Shown here: positions 25,301 through 40,300 of the stretch, in pieces
How the letters are laid out: every line of letters starts with the position of its first letter
Numbering within the stretch: the first letter of the stretch is position 1
Source: Lagopus muta
Lineage: Eukaryota; Chordata; Aves; Galliformes; Phasianidae
Direction of reading: 5' to 3'
Assembly: GCF_023343835.1 (NCBI RefSeq)
Contig: NC_064443.1
Location: forward strand, 16,317,501-16,381,500
DNA: 64,000 nucleotides
Notes under the pieces: model-generated
Told to the model about the DNA's origin: nothing
Seen by the model: the letters and a program-made list of their open reading frames with translations, nothing else
The model's database searches: none
Program-made: the position numbers and the translations under genes

Positions 25301-28300
25301 GCCCAGGGCACTGCCAGCAGCTGCACAGAGCTGCAGGATGAGGAGATGCGTGCACAAATGCTGCGGTTGCCCACTGAGAGGTGAGCACACACGGCAAGAG
25401 CAGTGACAGCACTCAGCATGCTGCTGGAGCTCCAGGCTGGTCCTGCAAGTGAAGATTCAGGGGTTAACTCTATTGAGAAGGAAGCAGCAGACCACGTGCA
25501 ATTAGCAGATAGGCGCACGTTTAACGTTCTTCCTAACAAAGATGGGCAATGAAAGGAAAACTGGTTTGTAGACGAATGAAGTACAGATGTGCCAGGGAGA
25601 GCTTTCTTGGAAATGGAAGAACACACAACGTATCTCTGAAGTTTCACTTCCCCCATACGGCAACACACACCAGAAAGCCCAATCACAGCACACAATGTAT
25701 CCCTCTCAGCCTCTCATACCCCGCATGCTGTACCACACACCAAGATTTTCTATGCTTGTATCTGATGTCACATTACAGATTTTTATGAGCACTCAGAAAA
25801 TGATAAAAGGTTCCTAACTCCACAGCTAAATACAAGAATTTTTACGCAGTGTTATAGAGTATTTTGCTGCTGATAAACACTGCTCCTTGTTTTTATAATA
25901 CCAAAGACAATACCAGAACTACTAAATGAAAGTCCTGACAACCATCACTGAGCAGTCAGATGGGGGCAGGTTTGGTGCTTCACGTGTATTCCCACAGCAC
26001 ATCACCCAGGCACCTGTATATACAGGTACCACCTGTATTTATCAATTTGGTTCATCTCCATCTAGCAGTGGGGAAGCTGTGGCAGTGACTTACCCCAGGA
26101 TGACTACAGCAGAGGAAAATACGTAGAGGTCTTCCAATCCTCGAGATCACACCACATCAGAGATGCACATCTACCAGATTACAGAAATTACTCGTTGCTA
26201 CAGATTTGCAGGAATGAGTCAGTGAGATACTGCCATCTCACATTGCTTCCTCTTCTAATTTCTTCCTGGATTTGTGTGGCTAATTGTTTATTCCAAGTAA
26301 AAGCAAGCTAAAAACAGAACCATGTTCTTACTCAAACACAATGCACAAAACAGCATGCACTGCCTTGAGCAGCCAACTCCTAGGAGTGCAGCCCTCCACA
26401 CCGCACCAAAGCCAGGGAGAAAATAGAGCCAAAGCCTCCCAGGTCGGCCCAATGGTTCAACAAACCGTAGAGAAGAAAAGCAAAATATTCCCCCCTTATC
26501 TTAATCGCCAGAGTGACTCCCAGCAGCACCAAGTTGCAGGATCCCATCAACGGAAGGCTTTTGTGCTGTGACAGGGACAGCAGCACCCTGACATGTGGAT
26601 ACAGTGCCCAGAAGTCTTCAAAGATTCAGTGGAAACTTAGAAAGCAGCATAGGTTTAAGTTTGCTGCTTGAAAATCATTACTGTACTAGGAATGCTGGAG
26701 GCACACCTAGTCAAAAAGGCAGAAGCAGCCACTTAGAGTAAATGCTGCAAAAACAACTTAAAGAACCACGAGCTTTTCAGACAAATTTCCTCAAAATAAA
26801 CAACCTTGTGAGGATCACAAAAAAGATGAATGGAAATGATCACTATGGCACAAGCACAAAAGCAGAGAGCTCTCCTGCACGTGTTCATTTCAACAGCAGG
26901 CAGCGTTCACTCGGAACCCGCTGCCTCACTGCCCTGGGATGCACAGGGGCCGGCTTTGGGTTGGTGCCTGTTTACTTTGCAGCTTCCCTGTTTACGTAGC
27001 TCCTTTCCTCTGCAGCAGCAGCCCAAGAGAGCTGGCTGTGTGCTGCTCAGTGCGGGGTGAGCAGCTCCAGCCAACAGCTACATGCGTCCTGTGGCTGGCT
27101 GGCTCCTGCTGCTGGGAGCTGCTCCTCCCAGCCTGGGGAAAGACCCCATAAGGCAGTACGTCATTTCAGAAGCTTCTTAAAACATACATTTATACGGAGC
27201 CATCTCCAAGCCTCCGGATGCCCGAGGTTGCTGTGCATATGACAAACATGTCCTGGTCTCAGATGGTCCATCCCAGCTGAGGCTCAGCCCTCAGCCCATC
27301 CCTGCCAGCTGGCTCCTCCTGCCCAGCACAGCGCGGAGGTCCTGCAGGGCTGGGGCCGAACCTCCAGGCATGTGTGTTTGCAGTAGGAAGCCTGGCCACA
27401 AACGCCCTTTGTAAACAAGCGTGCTCATTTTGCAGCGCTGGTAGAGCTCTTCCGAGGGGATTTCCACTGCAAGGCAGCTTTCTGACACAGCACAGATCTG
27501 TTTTATTTCCTCTGGGACCTCCATGCTCGCATGAAGGTGTAAATCCAGCTTTACGGTCCTGATCTCAAACGCTCCCATCTGGCACTCCTGTCCTCATCAT
27601 CACCAACAGCAGCTCTGCACCATGGCTGCACCCTGCAGTATTTGTACACCTGCAGCCATACCAACAGCTTTCCATCTCCCACACAGAACCAACAGTCACC
27701 AAACCCCTCCACAGTGCACACAAACACCAGCAAGTTGGCTCCTTCATACCCTGCAGCTCTCATACACTGCAAGCCAGCATGAGATGTTTAAGGAAAGGCT
27801 GTTGCACAAGTTTACCACTTCTCCATCCCACCTGCTGCAGCAGTGCCCCAGCACACCACAGCCCTGCAGACAAGCACGGCAGGCACCCACATCTTGCCCC
27901 TCTCTTCTGTAGCAAAATACCTGAAAATAAGTCTGAAAAGGGCATTACACAGCCAAGTCTCATGAACACGGCCTGTCAGACAGCAGCAGAGCATGCCTGT
28001 GCACAGAGCCCACTGGAAATGCAGGACCCATGCTTTCACTAATTACTTGTTTTTACTGCTATATAAACAAACAAAACCACCAGAGTGGTTTCACAAACAT
28101 ACTCATCTGTTGTTTAAATACGGCAGGCTCCAATGACAGAATTGAGCAGAACAGGTCTTCTGTCCTGGAGGCAAGTTTGAAAAGCTGTCAGTAGACAGCA
28201 ATGCACAGGAAAAAGGCAGTGGCTGTGACAACAGCCTCAACTTATGCCTCCTGCATTTGAGTCAGTCTTCTTCTCAGACGTATCCCATTAAAGAAAGCAC

Positions 28301-31300
28301 TCAGAGCTAAACAGATAGACTGCATGAGAACCTAGTCGGAACATGAAGTCTGCAAAGAAAGTAGCTGTGCAGCATTTCACGCAGAGCTCTTATCCAGCAC
28401 CTCCTCCTACCAGAGGGCTGGCTGCACCAACCTTCGTGTTCATCAGTGGCCACTCCTCACACACAGAGCTCTGCAGCCAGAGCCCAGCACTCTGTGAGGC
28501 ACCAGAGTCGTGCACAGGCAACTTCAGGGCACAACGGCTCCAGTGCCTCTACAGCCCCAGCAACAGCCATTCATCAACTGCTGCTGCTTTTAATTCACAT
28601 TGTTCAGGAAACTTTCCAAGTGCACCAGTAGCAAAAGAAAGGAGAGATGCATATTTGGTGTCCTGTCTACAAAGTGACTTATTTCAGGATGCGTACAGAT
28701 GAGTGGAAAAAGGACTCAGAACTCAGGGTAAGCAGTAAATCCACAAGTGAGATGCTGTGAAGTGAGGTATGCGTATATTTCACCTAAGATTTTGTTTACT
28801 AAAGATATTCCAGGAAAAAAAGAACCAAACAGAACACCAACATAGATCAGCTTAATAGGTCTGTGCTGATTTCATCTGCAACACAGTCCGTGCACTTAAT
28901 CACTATTTCTCAGAACTGGATGCATGGTGGGAATCGAACTTCTTTGTGGAAACAGGTGTGAGTGTTTGTGAGAGCTGCTCGGCTCTGCCTCGCTCCTGTT
29001 ATAAATAGAATGCAACTTTTGTTAAAGCCTCTCTTCATTAGAACGCTTCAGTTGTGGGATCTATTTTGTGCCACTTGAAGCCTGAATTTAACATACAAAA
29101 ACCCACTTTTTTTTTTTCTATAGTACACTTTACACAGTTGCTGAAAAGAGACTGCTTGCATAACAGACATTATGCAATTTCTGAAATAAATAATGTCCTT
29201 GCAGGGGGGGAAGATTACAAAGTCCTCCAGATTTTCAAGGCTACAGATTTGGCTTCACAAGCAGAGTCTGTAAGAAGCACATGTCATCCCCAATCCTCCT
29301 GGGTGCCCAAGTCCAGAGATCCCATCAGGGACAGTGCCCTGCTGGGTGCAAACAAAGCAGCCCAACAGAACACTACTTGCCACCACTGTTCTGTCTCTCA
29401 AGAACACAAAGGAAGTTGACACCAGCTGAAATAGTCTGGCATGGATGCAGCTGTATTTTTAAAGCTATTCTTTGGTTTGATTTACTATTACTGCTAAGAT
29501 GGTTTTATTATATCAGTAAGAAGAGACCAGAAAGAAAAAAAGACAAAACAGAAAAGCAACTTACTAGCCATCTCTGCCTCTTAGAACTATTGCCAGGACA
29601 ATAGTGCCAGTAGCACTTTATCCTGAGTGAGAAAGGAAGCCCATGCAAAGCGGTTCAGGTGCTGGAGCCTGGGGAGACCTTCACACAAAGCTTCAGCTCT
29701 GGAGCACAGAGGGACACAGGGCTGTGCAGGGCAGCATCCATCCTGCCAGCAGCACAGAAACTACACTTCCACAGCTGAGCTAATCAGTCATGTGCCAAAC
29801 ACAAGCAGCATTTATCTCCTCCAAACAGCAGACTTCTTAATTATCCAAGGTCAGTGGCAGTGAATATTGAACAAACTGACACAGGGAACCCACGCAGACC
29901 CAGAAGTGGAGGGCAGCAATGCCGCATCTCAATACTAAGTGGCTCTTTTAAGACATGGGAATTACTTTCTAAACAATCAATCAATACATTTGTTAAGGTG
30001 CCAATTTTAGAAACCTGTATCAAGTTACACACCAGGATAATTATTCTCTTTTCTAATTAACTAATATTTGGAGTACAGTACGAGGCTTTAGACAACTAAA
30101 GTAAGCAAATGGCACAATTACACCAACCTTTTATCGGACTCCTTCAGCATTACAGCAGCATCTCAGCATTCTGATCACTGCGTCCTCAGGACATTCTCAT
30201 TTGAGCTTGTCACAGAACAGCAGCTACTGGGGAAATCTCAAAGACCATGTCAGTTTCCCCAAAACACAAGTGGTGAGAGGCTGTCAGAGCTTAACTAGCA
30301 GTGTACAACACAACGGCACTGCACAAATTCCCTGAAATTTCTCTTCAAAAGAGCAGCTACACAAACACTCAGCCTGAAGAGCTGTTTCACGTAGTACCCA
30401 TCCTTACACAATAAAGGAAAACTTCTGCAACATAAAGACAAACAACAGATCCAAACCAAGCAGGATCCTTGGTTTGGACCAGTGGTGATGAGAAGGGCAC
30501 CAGGGAGGGGAATGCAAAGGGCACCAAGAGGAGCTGCCCCATGGCCTGGGATGGCACCAGCCAGCAGCCATACCCTGTCCAAGCAGCTCAGCCTCCTGAC
30601 CAGTCACTGCAATGCCTCTGTGTGCCACTGAGTCCCTGTCCCTTCACACAGCAGTGCAGTGGCCTCACTCTCTACCTCTGGTAAGCTGGCAGAGCTGAGC
30701 ATCACACAGATCACACAGGTGGGACCACCTCCCACCCATGAAGGAGCACATCGCCATTCACACGTACACCCAAACCCAGTGTGCACCACTTCATCCCTCC
30801 CTCTGGGGCCAGAGCAGCCACCAGACCAACCTCAGCACATCCTGGAGCAGTCCCACATAAAGTCTCACACACCTTTCTTAAGCGTGTGTGTTTTATCTCC
30901 AATGTGCCACACCAAGGAGGAAAAAACACACCGCTATGAGTTCATCCGCTAAGACACCAAAGATTTCCTCCTGAAAGTTATCTCCAAATGAGCATGAAAG
31001 AAATAGAAAATGGTCTGTTTTGCCCCCTCTCAAGGCTCAACAAGGCTTCAGCCCACCAGACCTTCCCTGACAGGAGCTCTGTCTGTGCTCTTTCCCCCTC
31101 ACTCTCAGCACCAACCTCCCTTGCAAGCTCCAACACAATTCTGCATGCATTATTTATCCCTCTTGCTAAGTCATGCAGTGGGATAATTACTTAACTATTG
31201 TAATGCTATTTTGCAATGGCTGTACTCTATTATTCTAATTGATTTTCACGGGATTGCTTTTGCTGCATGTTTTGAGTGCAAGAACTTACATTCTGCAGAA

Positions 31301-34300
31301 TGAGAAGTTTAGCTTTACACTCACCTGTGTGCCCGTGAACTGAAAATCAGTACTGAATTTTTAGGAGAATATCAATGTCTTTTTAGTAAAAGCAATGTCA
31401 ATACTTTGCTCCTGTTTTTGCTCTCCCATCCAGCCACCACAGAAGACATGGGATGTTTTTTCAGAAATCTAGTGAAACAAAGTTATCCATCAACTCATAC
31501 AGCTATTCATCAGAAAACTTTTCCCTTACAGGAGGATGTCATTGGAGTTCAGCACAACATTTGTATTCACCAACAAAAATTTTAAGCCAAAACATGTTTG
31601 CACATCTCACTTAATTTAGCACACTACATTTCACTAAGATAAATGCTCAGTTTCAGTCTGGGAGAATTCTTACAGTAAAGAACTGATTTTCTTCAGTGCT
31701 TTGAAAATACTCAACACAATATAAGCTACATACCAGAGCAGCCCAAGTAAAGATTATTTAAGCCTCTTTATCCCCAGGATATTCTTCAGGCTGTACATGA
31801 TTCAAGTGGTACTTGTAAAAGTTTTGTGAACAGATGAATGGGATTTCAAAAAGCACCATAGTCCCAGCAGCTCAGGACAGGTAAGGAAACAACTTCTGCC
31901 TTGAGCAAGAAATTATTTGAAGAGGAGACTTACTTGGAGCTGCTGAAGCTAAAACTCACCTGCCAGCTCAATGAGCAAAGGCACAGACACAGCTCAGTGG
32001 AAGGAATGTCACCTTTTCAGTCCACGTGAGCAACAGGAGGAAGAGGAAAACTGTATTTGTACACTAGCACCAAAACCGAGAACTTCTCTCAGTTGGCAGC
32101 AGAAAGAATACACTTTGGACAGATGAAACTCAAAGAATTATGGCCCTGCAATATTTCATGAATATATTGGACTGAGCATTTTGTTTCCTCCCACGGAGTA
32201 ACAAGAAGTGGTTTGGCCTTGGTTTGATTACCATCTCTGACACGTATATAAATGCTTAAACAATAAAATCCCAAGTTTCACCAGTCTCAGCATTGTTCCA
32301 ACTCCATAGGATAGAGGGATGACCAAGGCAATGAGAAATCCAAAGAGGTTCTCTGCTTAACAGAATTTGTCCCTGCAGCCTCATTTAGGGCTTCGCACAA
32401 CAATTCATTCCTTTCAAATAGATTAAAAAGAAAAAAAAAAAATAATCAAAAAATGCTCCTGGAACAAAGCAAGACCACAAAAGTTACCTTCAGTTTACTG
32501 CCAGCTTACTCCCTATCTTCGCAGGAATCAGCCTCAGAGATCCTGCTCTTGCAATTGCCAGCAAAGTGCTGCCCTGCAGCCCTGGACATGATTCAGAGGA
32601 GCACGATGCAAACAATAGAAGGTCACCGTTTCCATGTGTCACCTACCTGCCGAACCACCATGACATTTCAATGCTCTCACATTCAGAAATACAGTCACCA
32701 ACTGCTATTAAGCTAATTTCTTACAGCAGCATTCCACATCCCCACATCCGTGCCTAAAAAGGCATTTCCTTATGCTGTGCTCCTTCATGTAACAAAACAC
32801 AACAAGGAAACCACGCTGCTCATGCCTGTGGCAGGCTTCTAGAAATGAGCAAGTGCTACAAGTTACCCCTTAGGAAAAGACAGAGAACTGGTACAGAAAC
32901 ACAACAGGTCCCTTATTGTGCACTGTTTTCTGTGCATTGCTTGACACCGAGGCACCTGGCACACACTTGGATGTTCTACCACTCTGCACTGCTGACTTTG
33001 TATCCGCTGGTTAATGCGTAACTGGAAAAAAACGTCACCCTCTTCACACAGGTCAGGAAGCTGTTGTTTGTGATGCAGTTTCACTATCACTTTGAATGCT
33101 GGATGAGTAATAGCAGACTCAGCACAGCCGTGTAAATTCCCAGTGTGTTTCAACCCAGAGATACAACCGAGGAATCCAAGAGGCACTCCTAGGTCTGAAC
33201 TTCTGCATGTAAATGCAGTCCCATCTCACAGAGGCCTTTCAAGCTGTAATTATAAATAAATGAGCTAATGAACCTGCAGATGTCCCAGCTGGTGCTCTGG
33301 CATTGCCACCTATCCCCACATAGAGCCCCCAACCTCAGGGACACCAGAACACCCATCTGAATGCAGGGATTCTCCTGACTTTGTGAGTGAAGCAACTTGC
33401 AACCAACTTGAGTCACATCCGGCAACAAGTGCTTCCAATTAATGATTCTTAATTGCTCCCAGAGTACTACGTTCCCACACCCATGCTGAAGAGTGTTCCT
33501 TACTGCTGTCCCACATGTGAAACCATGTGCAGCTCTAACAACCCTATGGCTTCAGTAACACAGCTGTGCCATACCACCTGAATTCTCCAAAAATTAACTT
33601 CCCCCCACATACATACCCCTACATACCCTGTCTGTCTGAGCAATGCTTCTCAATACCACTGCCAGACACGGTGGCACTGTGTGTATATAAGAGCCCCAGG
33701 AAAGCCCAGCCCACTCCCTGCTGCAGAGTGCAGATACATGCAAGGACTCCTTGCAGCCTGGCATGCCACAGGAACACATAAGCTACATACAGAGGAAGAA
33801 ATGCATAAGGGCGTATCCTTCCCACAGCAGAATTCATTCCTCATGGTGCTTTAGGATGAACTCTGCTGAGAATGGGAGAATCCCACCCAAGGATTTTTCC
33901 CAGAGACATTTTGGCATTTCTAAAGACCAAAAACAACCACTGGAAAAACTGCCAACAATTTGAGCCATATACCATAATAAGAATTAATAAATAATGAGAG
34001 AGCAGCTTTTAGGAGTGCAGCTCTGTTCCCCAAAGCTCTATGCCCATTGCAGCCACCTGAACACACTGCCCATTTCTCCCTGGTGTCACACAGCTCCATG
34101 GGCACTCAGCTGCTCCATGCCAGGGATGCTGACAATTTCACACTGTAACTCCACATGCAGCAGAACATACAATATTTGATTGAATCATAACATACCTTTC
34201 TCACTGACGAGAGCAGTCTCACTACAGAAGATGTAACCTAGGTAAATTAGCCCCACTTTATTTCCTTGTTACAACAAGGCAATGAGACACTTCTAGATGT

Positions 34301-37300
34301 CCTTACTCTTTCAGTTCTTCACTTCAACAACAACAGCAGAACCCTATTCCAGCAGCTCCTTAGCAAGTGTGGATGGAGCACCTAGCACAGACTTAAGTTC
34401 CCTGGGTGAGCTCAGGGAGACAGCAAATACAACCAGGCAGACTAAAGAATGGAGCTTGAGGACATTCAGCGAGCTTGTCACTTAAAGGTGACTCCCAGCT
34501 ACTTTTACATAGACTCAGATTGCCCCAATGCCACATCCCCACTGGCACCTGCAAACAGAATTATAGAATCATTAAGGTTGGCAATGCCCACCATCACCGT
34601 GCTCACAACAATGTCCCTCAATGCATGTTCTCTGGACACCCCCAGGAACGATGCCTCCACCACCTGGGTGAAGTGAGAGATGATACACATCCTTCTGTGT
34701 ATTTCTCCACCACATCCAGAATAACATTAAAAAAAAAAAAAGAAAGGAGGAATCCTCTTCAATTAACAGCTTCCCCATAAACCCTGCAGCGCTCTGGCCA
34801 TCTTTCTCACACAGCACTTCTGCATCCTCCATCCACCTCTGTGATTTGGCTGTGTTAAATTGCACATGAATTACCCAGACGTCGTTCCATCCGCACAAAA
34901 ATAATTTAGCTCAGGAAAAGTATTTCAAGATTATAATCAGTCTCACGTTTGTCTACTCAACAATATAAATCTGAAGTAGGCAGCTTTATCTCAGTGAGAT
35001 ATTTTGTCTCACTTAGCACCTCTGTGTGTTACAGGCAATCCATCATCACTCAGAGATCCCAAAGAGCACTCTGCTTCGGGAAACACGTCCAAACATTTAC
35101 TCCTTGTTTATCCCTAAACAGAACCCAAAATCGGCTTGTTTTACTGCCACTGGATTTAAAGACAACCAACCAGACAAGATCCTAAAGCTGGAGTTTCTGC
35201 AGCTTCCGGACACACTCAGACATTAAGCTGCAGATAGGTTTTTTTTGGTAGTTTGCACCTCCGCACAGCAAGTGACATAAAGCATACGCTGTGCTTGCTT
35301 AAATATGGCACATCTCAGCTCTCAGCAAATTGCTGCAAAGTGTGGGTTTCGGGACGTACAGCCGTCAGAAAGCTAAAATCAATTCAAAAATCAGAAGGCT
35401 TCTGCAGCACACAGCCACACGTGTTCCTGCCAGCCCTGCAGCACCGGCTGCTCCACAACCCCAGGGCAGCCCCTTGAGCCAGGCAATGCTCTTCTCACAG
35501 CCACCTGCCTGCTTTCAAGATCTGTGCTTCAAGTCCATACCCTCCTTTCCATGCTCTTCCAGCAGGGCCCAGTGCTACAAAATAAGCTGGGTCCCACACA
35601 GACCCCTCTGCTCTGAGCATCAATGCCTTATGGCCGAGCCACTCAGCATCACACCACTTCCAACACTAAGCTGACAGTGATTTGTTAGCATCCCAATTAG
35701 TGCTCTGCTACAAAGAACACGCTTCTAATTAGCAGCTGGCTTATGGGAAGAAAGACACCAAGGCCGTACTTCCAGATGTAACTAGGAGTTTAAATGGATT
35801 CGTGGCTGACAGGAAGGAAATCAAAGTAACTAGCACATGGAACCTCCAAGAGGAACTTGCACACACAGAACACGGGCACTGTCACCTTACTTCTGTAATC
35901 CTGACATCTGCTTACAGTACAAATGCGATTTTCAATATTCGTAGTCTGCTTCTTTTTTTTTTTAAAGTGTCTTCAGTTAAGATGAGGCAGCAAATAACAG
36001 CAGTGTGCCCTCACCTGTCTGAAATATGCACGCTGTGTAAAAGCTCCTAAGCCTTTCTGCAAGATCACCTCCCTCTGAAATGCCCAGATTTCTCCTTCTG
36101 CCTTGGGAGGAGGGCAGTGCAAAGAGATGAAAGCACAGCCGCAGGATGCAGCCACATCTATAGTGCATGTGAATCTGATTTCAGGTCAGAGCTGTGTTAC
36201 GAAACTCCAGCGCACCTTGCAAGTGACCTACATTGTGGAACTGAAACCCACTAACCTACAGAACCACCTGAAAGCCCACAAAATAGGTCAGTGGGTTTCC
36301 TGGTAGGAAGGTTCACACAGACACAAAGGCCTGCATGTAAAGGAGAACACAGAGCACGTCCTCTGCCCAGCTAACACAGGAGCATGCTGCCAAGTCTACT
36401 TCTCACCATGCTGCCGTATTTGTGTACAGGCAACTACTTTGATTCTCACCAATGGAAGGCACTGCCTGGCCTTCCAAGCGTAGAAGCAAGGAGAAGAAGA
36501 GCAGCACTGCAGCAAGATAACACCAACAGCAAAGCTGTGCAATTCCCACTCCTAAAGGGGAGTGGACACCTGATTCATAGCCTGCAGCCAACTAGCCTGG
36601 AGTTATGGCAGAGGCATCCAAGCACAAAAGCTGGAGCAAGCCAACCAAAATAACTCATCTAGCCCTCAGCACATTGCCTGACACCTTTCATCCCTCAGGG
36701 GCTGTGGGTCACACGCATTGTTTGCACAGATCTAATAATTCAGCCCCAATAGAGCTCCACAGCTCCAAGGGTTGCTGGGAACATTAACACGCAGCACAGG
36801 ACAGTAAGTCAAGATCTTGCACGAGTCAAAGGTGTCCACAGAGAACTGCTCTTTGTATCCACCACTTCCTCAGAGCGACCCTGTACAAAAGCTTTTCTAT
36901 TTAGACAAGGCTCCGTGTGCTTGATGAAGCCACACCAGGGCACAAAACCCACACACCGAACTTGCAGACATACAGCCCTTCCACGGGCAGCTGACAGGAG
37001 TGTGAAACAATCCTCTCAATATAAGGCAGGCATGCAGGGAGTCACCCTGCATTCTTCTGCCTACAAGCCATCCATGCTGACCTACAGAGAAGCCCAATGT
37101 CCCAGGGAGCCCAGCAGTAACAGAGCTGCGCGCTCTCTCCTCCTACATGCACATGCATGCTTTGACTTGGATTCCTGTCTCCAAAAAAAGCAGCCTACAG
37201 AGGAAGGAGAAAATAAATAATACCCACACTGGTGTTATCAGTGACAGATTAACATGCTCAGTGCTGCAGTTTATCAATCAGACCTTTACGCCATCACCAG

Positions 37301-40300
37301 CAGAAATTAGGGGTAGATCTTTAAACCCCCCAATATGCCATCATTTAACCCAAAAAAGCATTCTGCATGAACGCTATAATACACTTTATCCACATTAAAC
37401 ACTTTACCACACTGTTAAATATGCTTTTTTCCTTCCCTAATACAAAAGCATCACAATAGATACAGTTAAAATTCCTCACTAGGATCTTGAGGAGCACAAG
37501 TGGTAGAAAAAAAGTGAACCTCAGCAGCTAACACAGAGCCTATGGCATTTGTCACCTACCACACTTCAGGGACCCAAATTTGAAGACCATAGCTGAGTGC
37601 TATCCCAAGATGTTACACATTAATAGAGGATCCTCCCTGAGTGGAATGAACCCAGAGGAGTTGAAGCCCAGGAGAAAAATCTGGGATCAGGGTAACCAGA
37701 TCATTAATGCCAGACACAAACACCAACAAAGAGCAAATCAGGACATGGCTCTCACTCCTTCCCAGCTGCCAAAGCACAGGAGCCTGATCCTGTGCCAGTT
37801 TTGTGCTTGCACCAGGATGACAGATAATAGATGATCTGCAGCTGAAGAGCTTCATCCGCCCAGACAGAGCCTAACAGACCAATTCTAGGCTGGTTAAAAC
37901 AGCAGCTGAATGTGTACCAGTAACAGTTTATAACTGGTGCTGGCTGATGCACTTGAAGTGCAACAACGTAAGTCGCAAAGTCAAGCGGTGTATCACCAAA
38001 CCACAGCCTGAGAACTCAGGTCTTGCTGTGAACAATCAGCATTTTCTGCTTGTAAAATGCTAGATTCGCAGAAGGCTCCTCCTATTTTTAGCTCCCACAC
38101 CACAGAGGGTTTGCCAAACCTAGTAAAAGTGCTCTTCAACTACACATTCAGAAAGTAACAGCCAATCAGTTTCAGACAGTGCTGGTAAATAAGATACGAG
38201 AAAACTGGGGTCTGAAGAACTCCTTGCACATGGACAAACATTTACCAAACACGTACTGTGAATTCCAGCAACTGAAGTGACCGAGGCAGAACTATGGTGA
38301 TCTCACTCCCTACCAGCAGTCAGCTCCTGAGGGTACACGTCCCCAGGCCCACAAGGTGCAGGGACATCCTGGGCTCTGGGCTCACACAGACCCCATTGGC
38401 TGCCACTGAACTTCAGCCACCAGCTGGACAAGCAGAGATGATTTCACTACAGCCCTAAACAGCCCGTTGGCAAAGTTAATATTCTAGAGCAGAAGCACTG
38501 AGTTCCCCTCCCCAACAGCTTTTTTCCAGAAGAGGCAGATACTCATTGAGAATAACCCACTTAAAAGGCCAGGCATGATGACAAAATAAAGCCCACCCTA
38601 ATGTGGGTGAAAGATATTTAACATTAAAGGACTGAATGAAAACCACTTTGTTTCTAACCTACACCACAGCTACACAGCAGCAAGCATTTTTAAAAGAGCA
38701 GCCCTGCTAATAGGTGGCAAATCAGCAGGGCATGTATCAGTCCTGCAGAGGCTGGGATCAGAAGCGATTCCTCATTCCAGGAATAGCAGGGCTATCTGAT
38801 GTCTATTCTGGTCAGCCCAGCCCGGGTACAGAGCAGGAGAGCACTCAGCAGTGGGGCACAGCAGTGGCTCATGTCCTGCAAGGTGTGAGCACAGTAACTA
38901 CTGCACACATAGCAAGCTCCTGGAGAAGTGACGGGGGATGAAGGCCAGCATCCAGACACTTGTTCCACAGAGGACAAAATTCATTTTAAAGTTGGACTGA
39001 ATAGGTTTGACTTGGCCTCCCAAAAACAAGGATGGCTGAAGAATGAAAATCCAATGATGTAAACTCTTTGAGTGCTCCACAACGAAATGCACGTTATCCC
39101 CAAACCATGTGCTTTGGGTATACACAGATACTAGCAACAGGCATGCAGGAACACTTACTACTAAATGCATGCCTTCCAGAGGACACAGAGACTGCAACTT
39201 GTCTGACTTCCAATTTATTAAAAAAGAAAAAAGACTTTTTAATAGAAAGCCATCTAATCACTGCTTGCGCATCTTCAGGTGATATTTTCACAGCATTTCT
39301 CTATAATCAAGGCACACTTACAATAAAGGACACAAAGTTCAGATAGTGAAAGCGCTTATCTTAAAGTTAGACAAATAGGAACATCAGAGAAACCTTCACC
39401 TCTGCTGCTGCTATGTTTACCATAAGAAAACTTCAGAAAACAGTAACTTTCTCTGTGAAATACAGGGACATTCTACTCCACAGCACAGCCTTAAAGTCAC
39501 ACCTGGAGAAGAGGCAGCTCCAAGAAGTGCAGAGGAACACGACATACCTGAACCTACAGAGAAAGAATGGGGGAGTGAGAATGTGGTGATGCCTCGCACA
39601 GGGACATACAGCTCCCCTTAACAGGGAATACAAGGCCAAACACAGCCTAACGTTCTCAGGAAATCCAAAGTAAACTTTCTTTCCACGTCGAAGAGGGAAC
39701 GGGTATTGGAAGGGAATGTGTGTTAGTGGAGCAGAGCTCCCAGCAGCAGCTTAATTCCATCTCTCTGCGTTCTGGAGCAGACAGCCTCCAGCAGAGCAGC
39801 CACCCGAGCAGCACAGCACACACGTGGGAGCGGTGACAGCAGCAGCTCCTGAGCCACTGCACCAATGCAGAAACCTCCAGGAAAGAAAATGATTGCAAAG
39901 CCCAGCAAGCACGTTGCCATTACTCATTCCCAAGCCAGCCAATTAAATTGTCACCTCACTGAACTGGATGCTGCGGCACTGAACACAGCTTGCATCTTTG
40001 CTGCTGTCCTCGCAGAAGGAACACTTCAGAAGAAGTCAGTGTGCTCCACGCTCAACATACTTGCCAGAGCAAAGTTTAACCATAAAAAGCAAGAACAGAG
40101 TTGGGGAAAGTGAGTCAGTGACAACCTATATCAAAATCCAATACTCAAGTAAATACTACAGGTTTAGAATAACGTTTGCACAACTGCTCTGCGTTTTCTT
40201 ACTGTAACTAAAGCTCCTTTTCTGAGATCCTATGGAAAGGAGATAGCTGGAGCTGAGAAGGTCCAACTCGTCAAGGCTGCCAGCCCCTCTCTCACACACA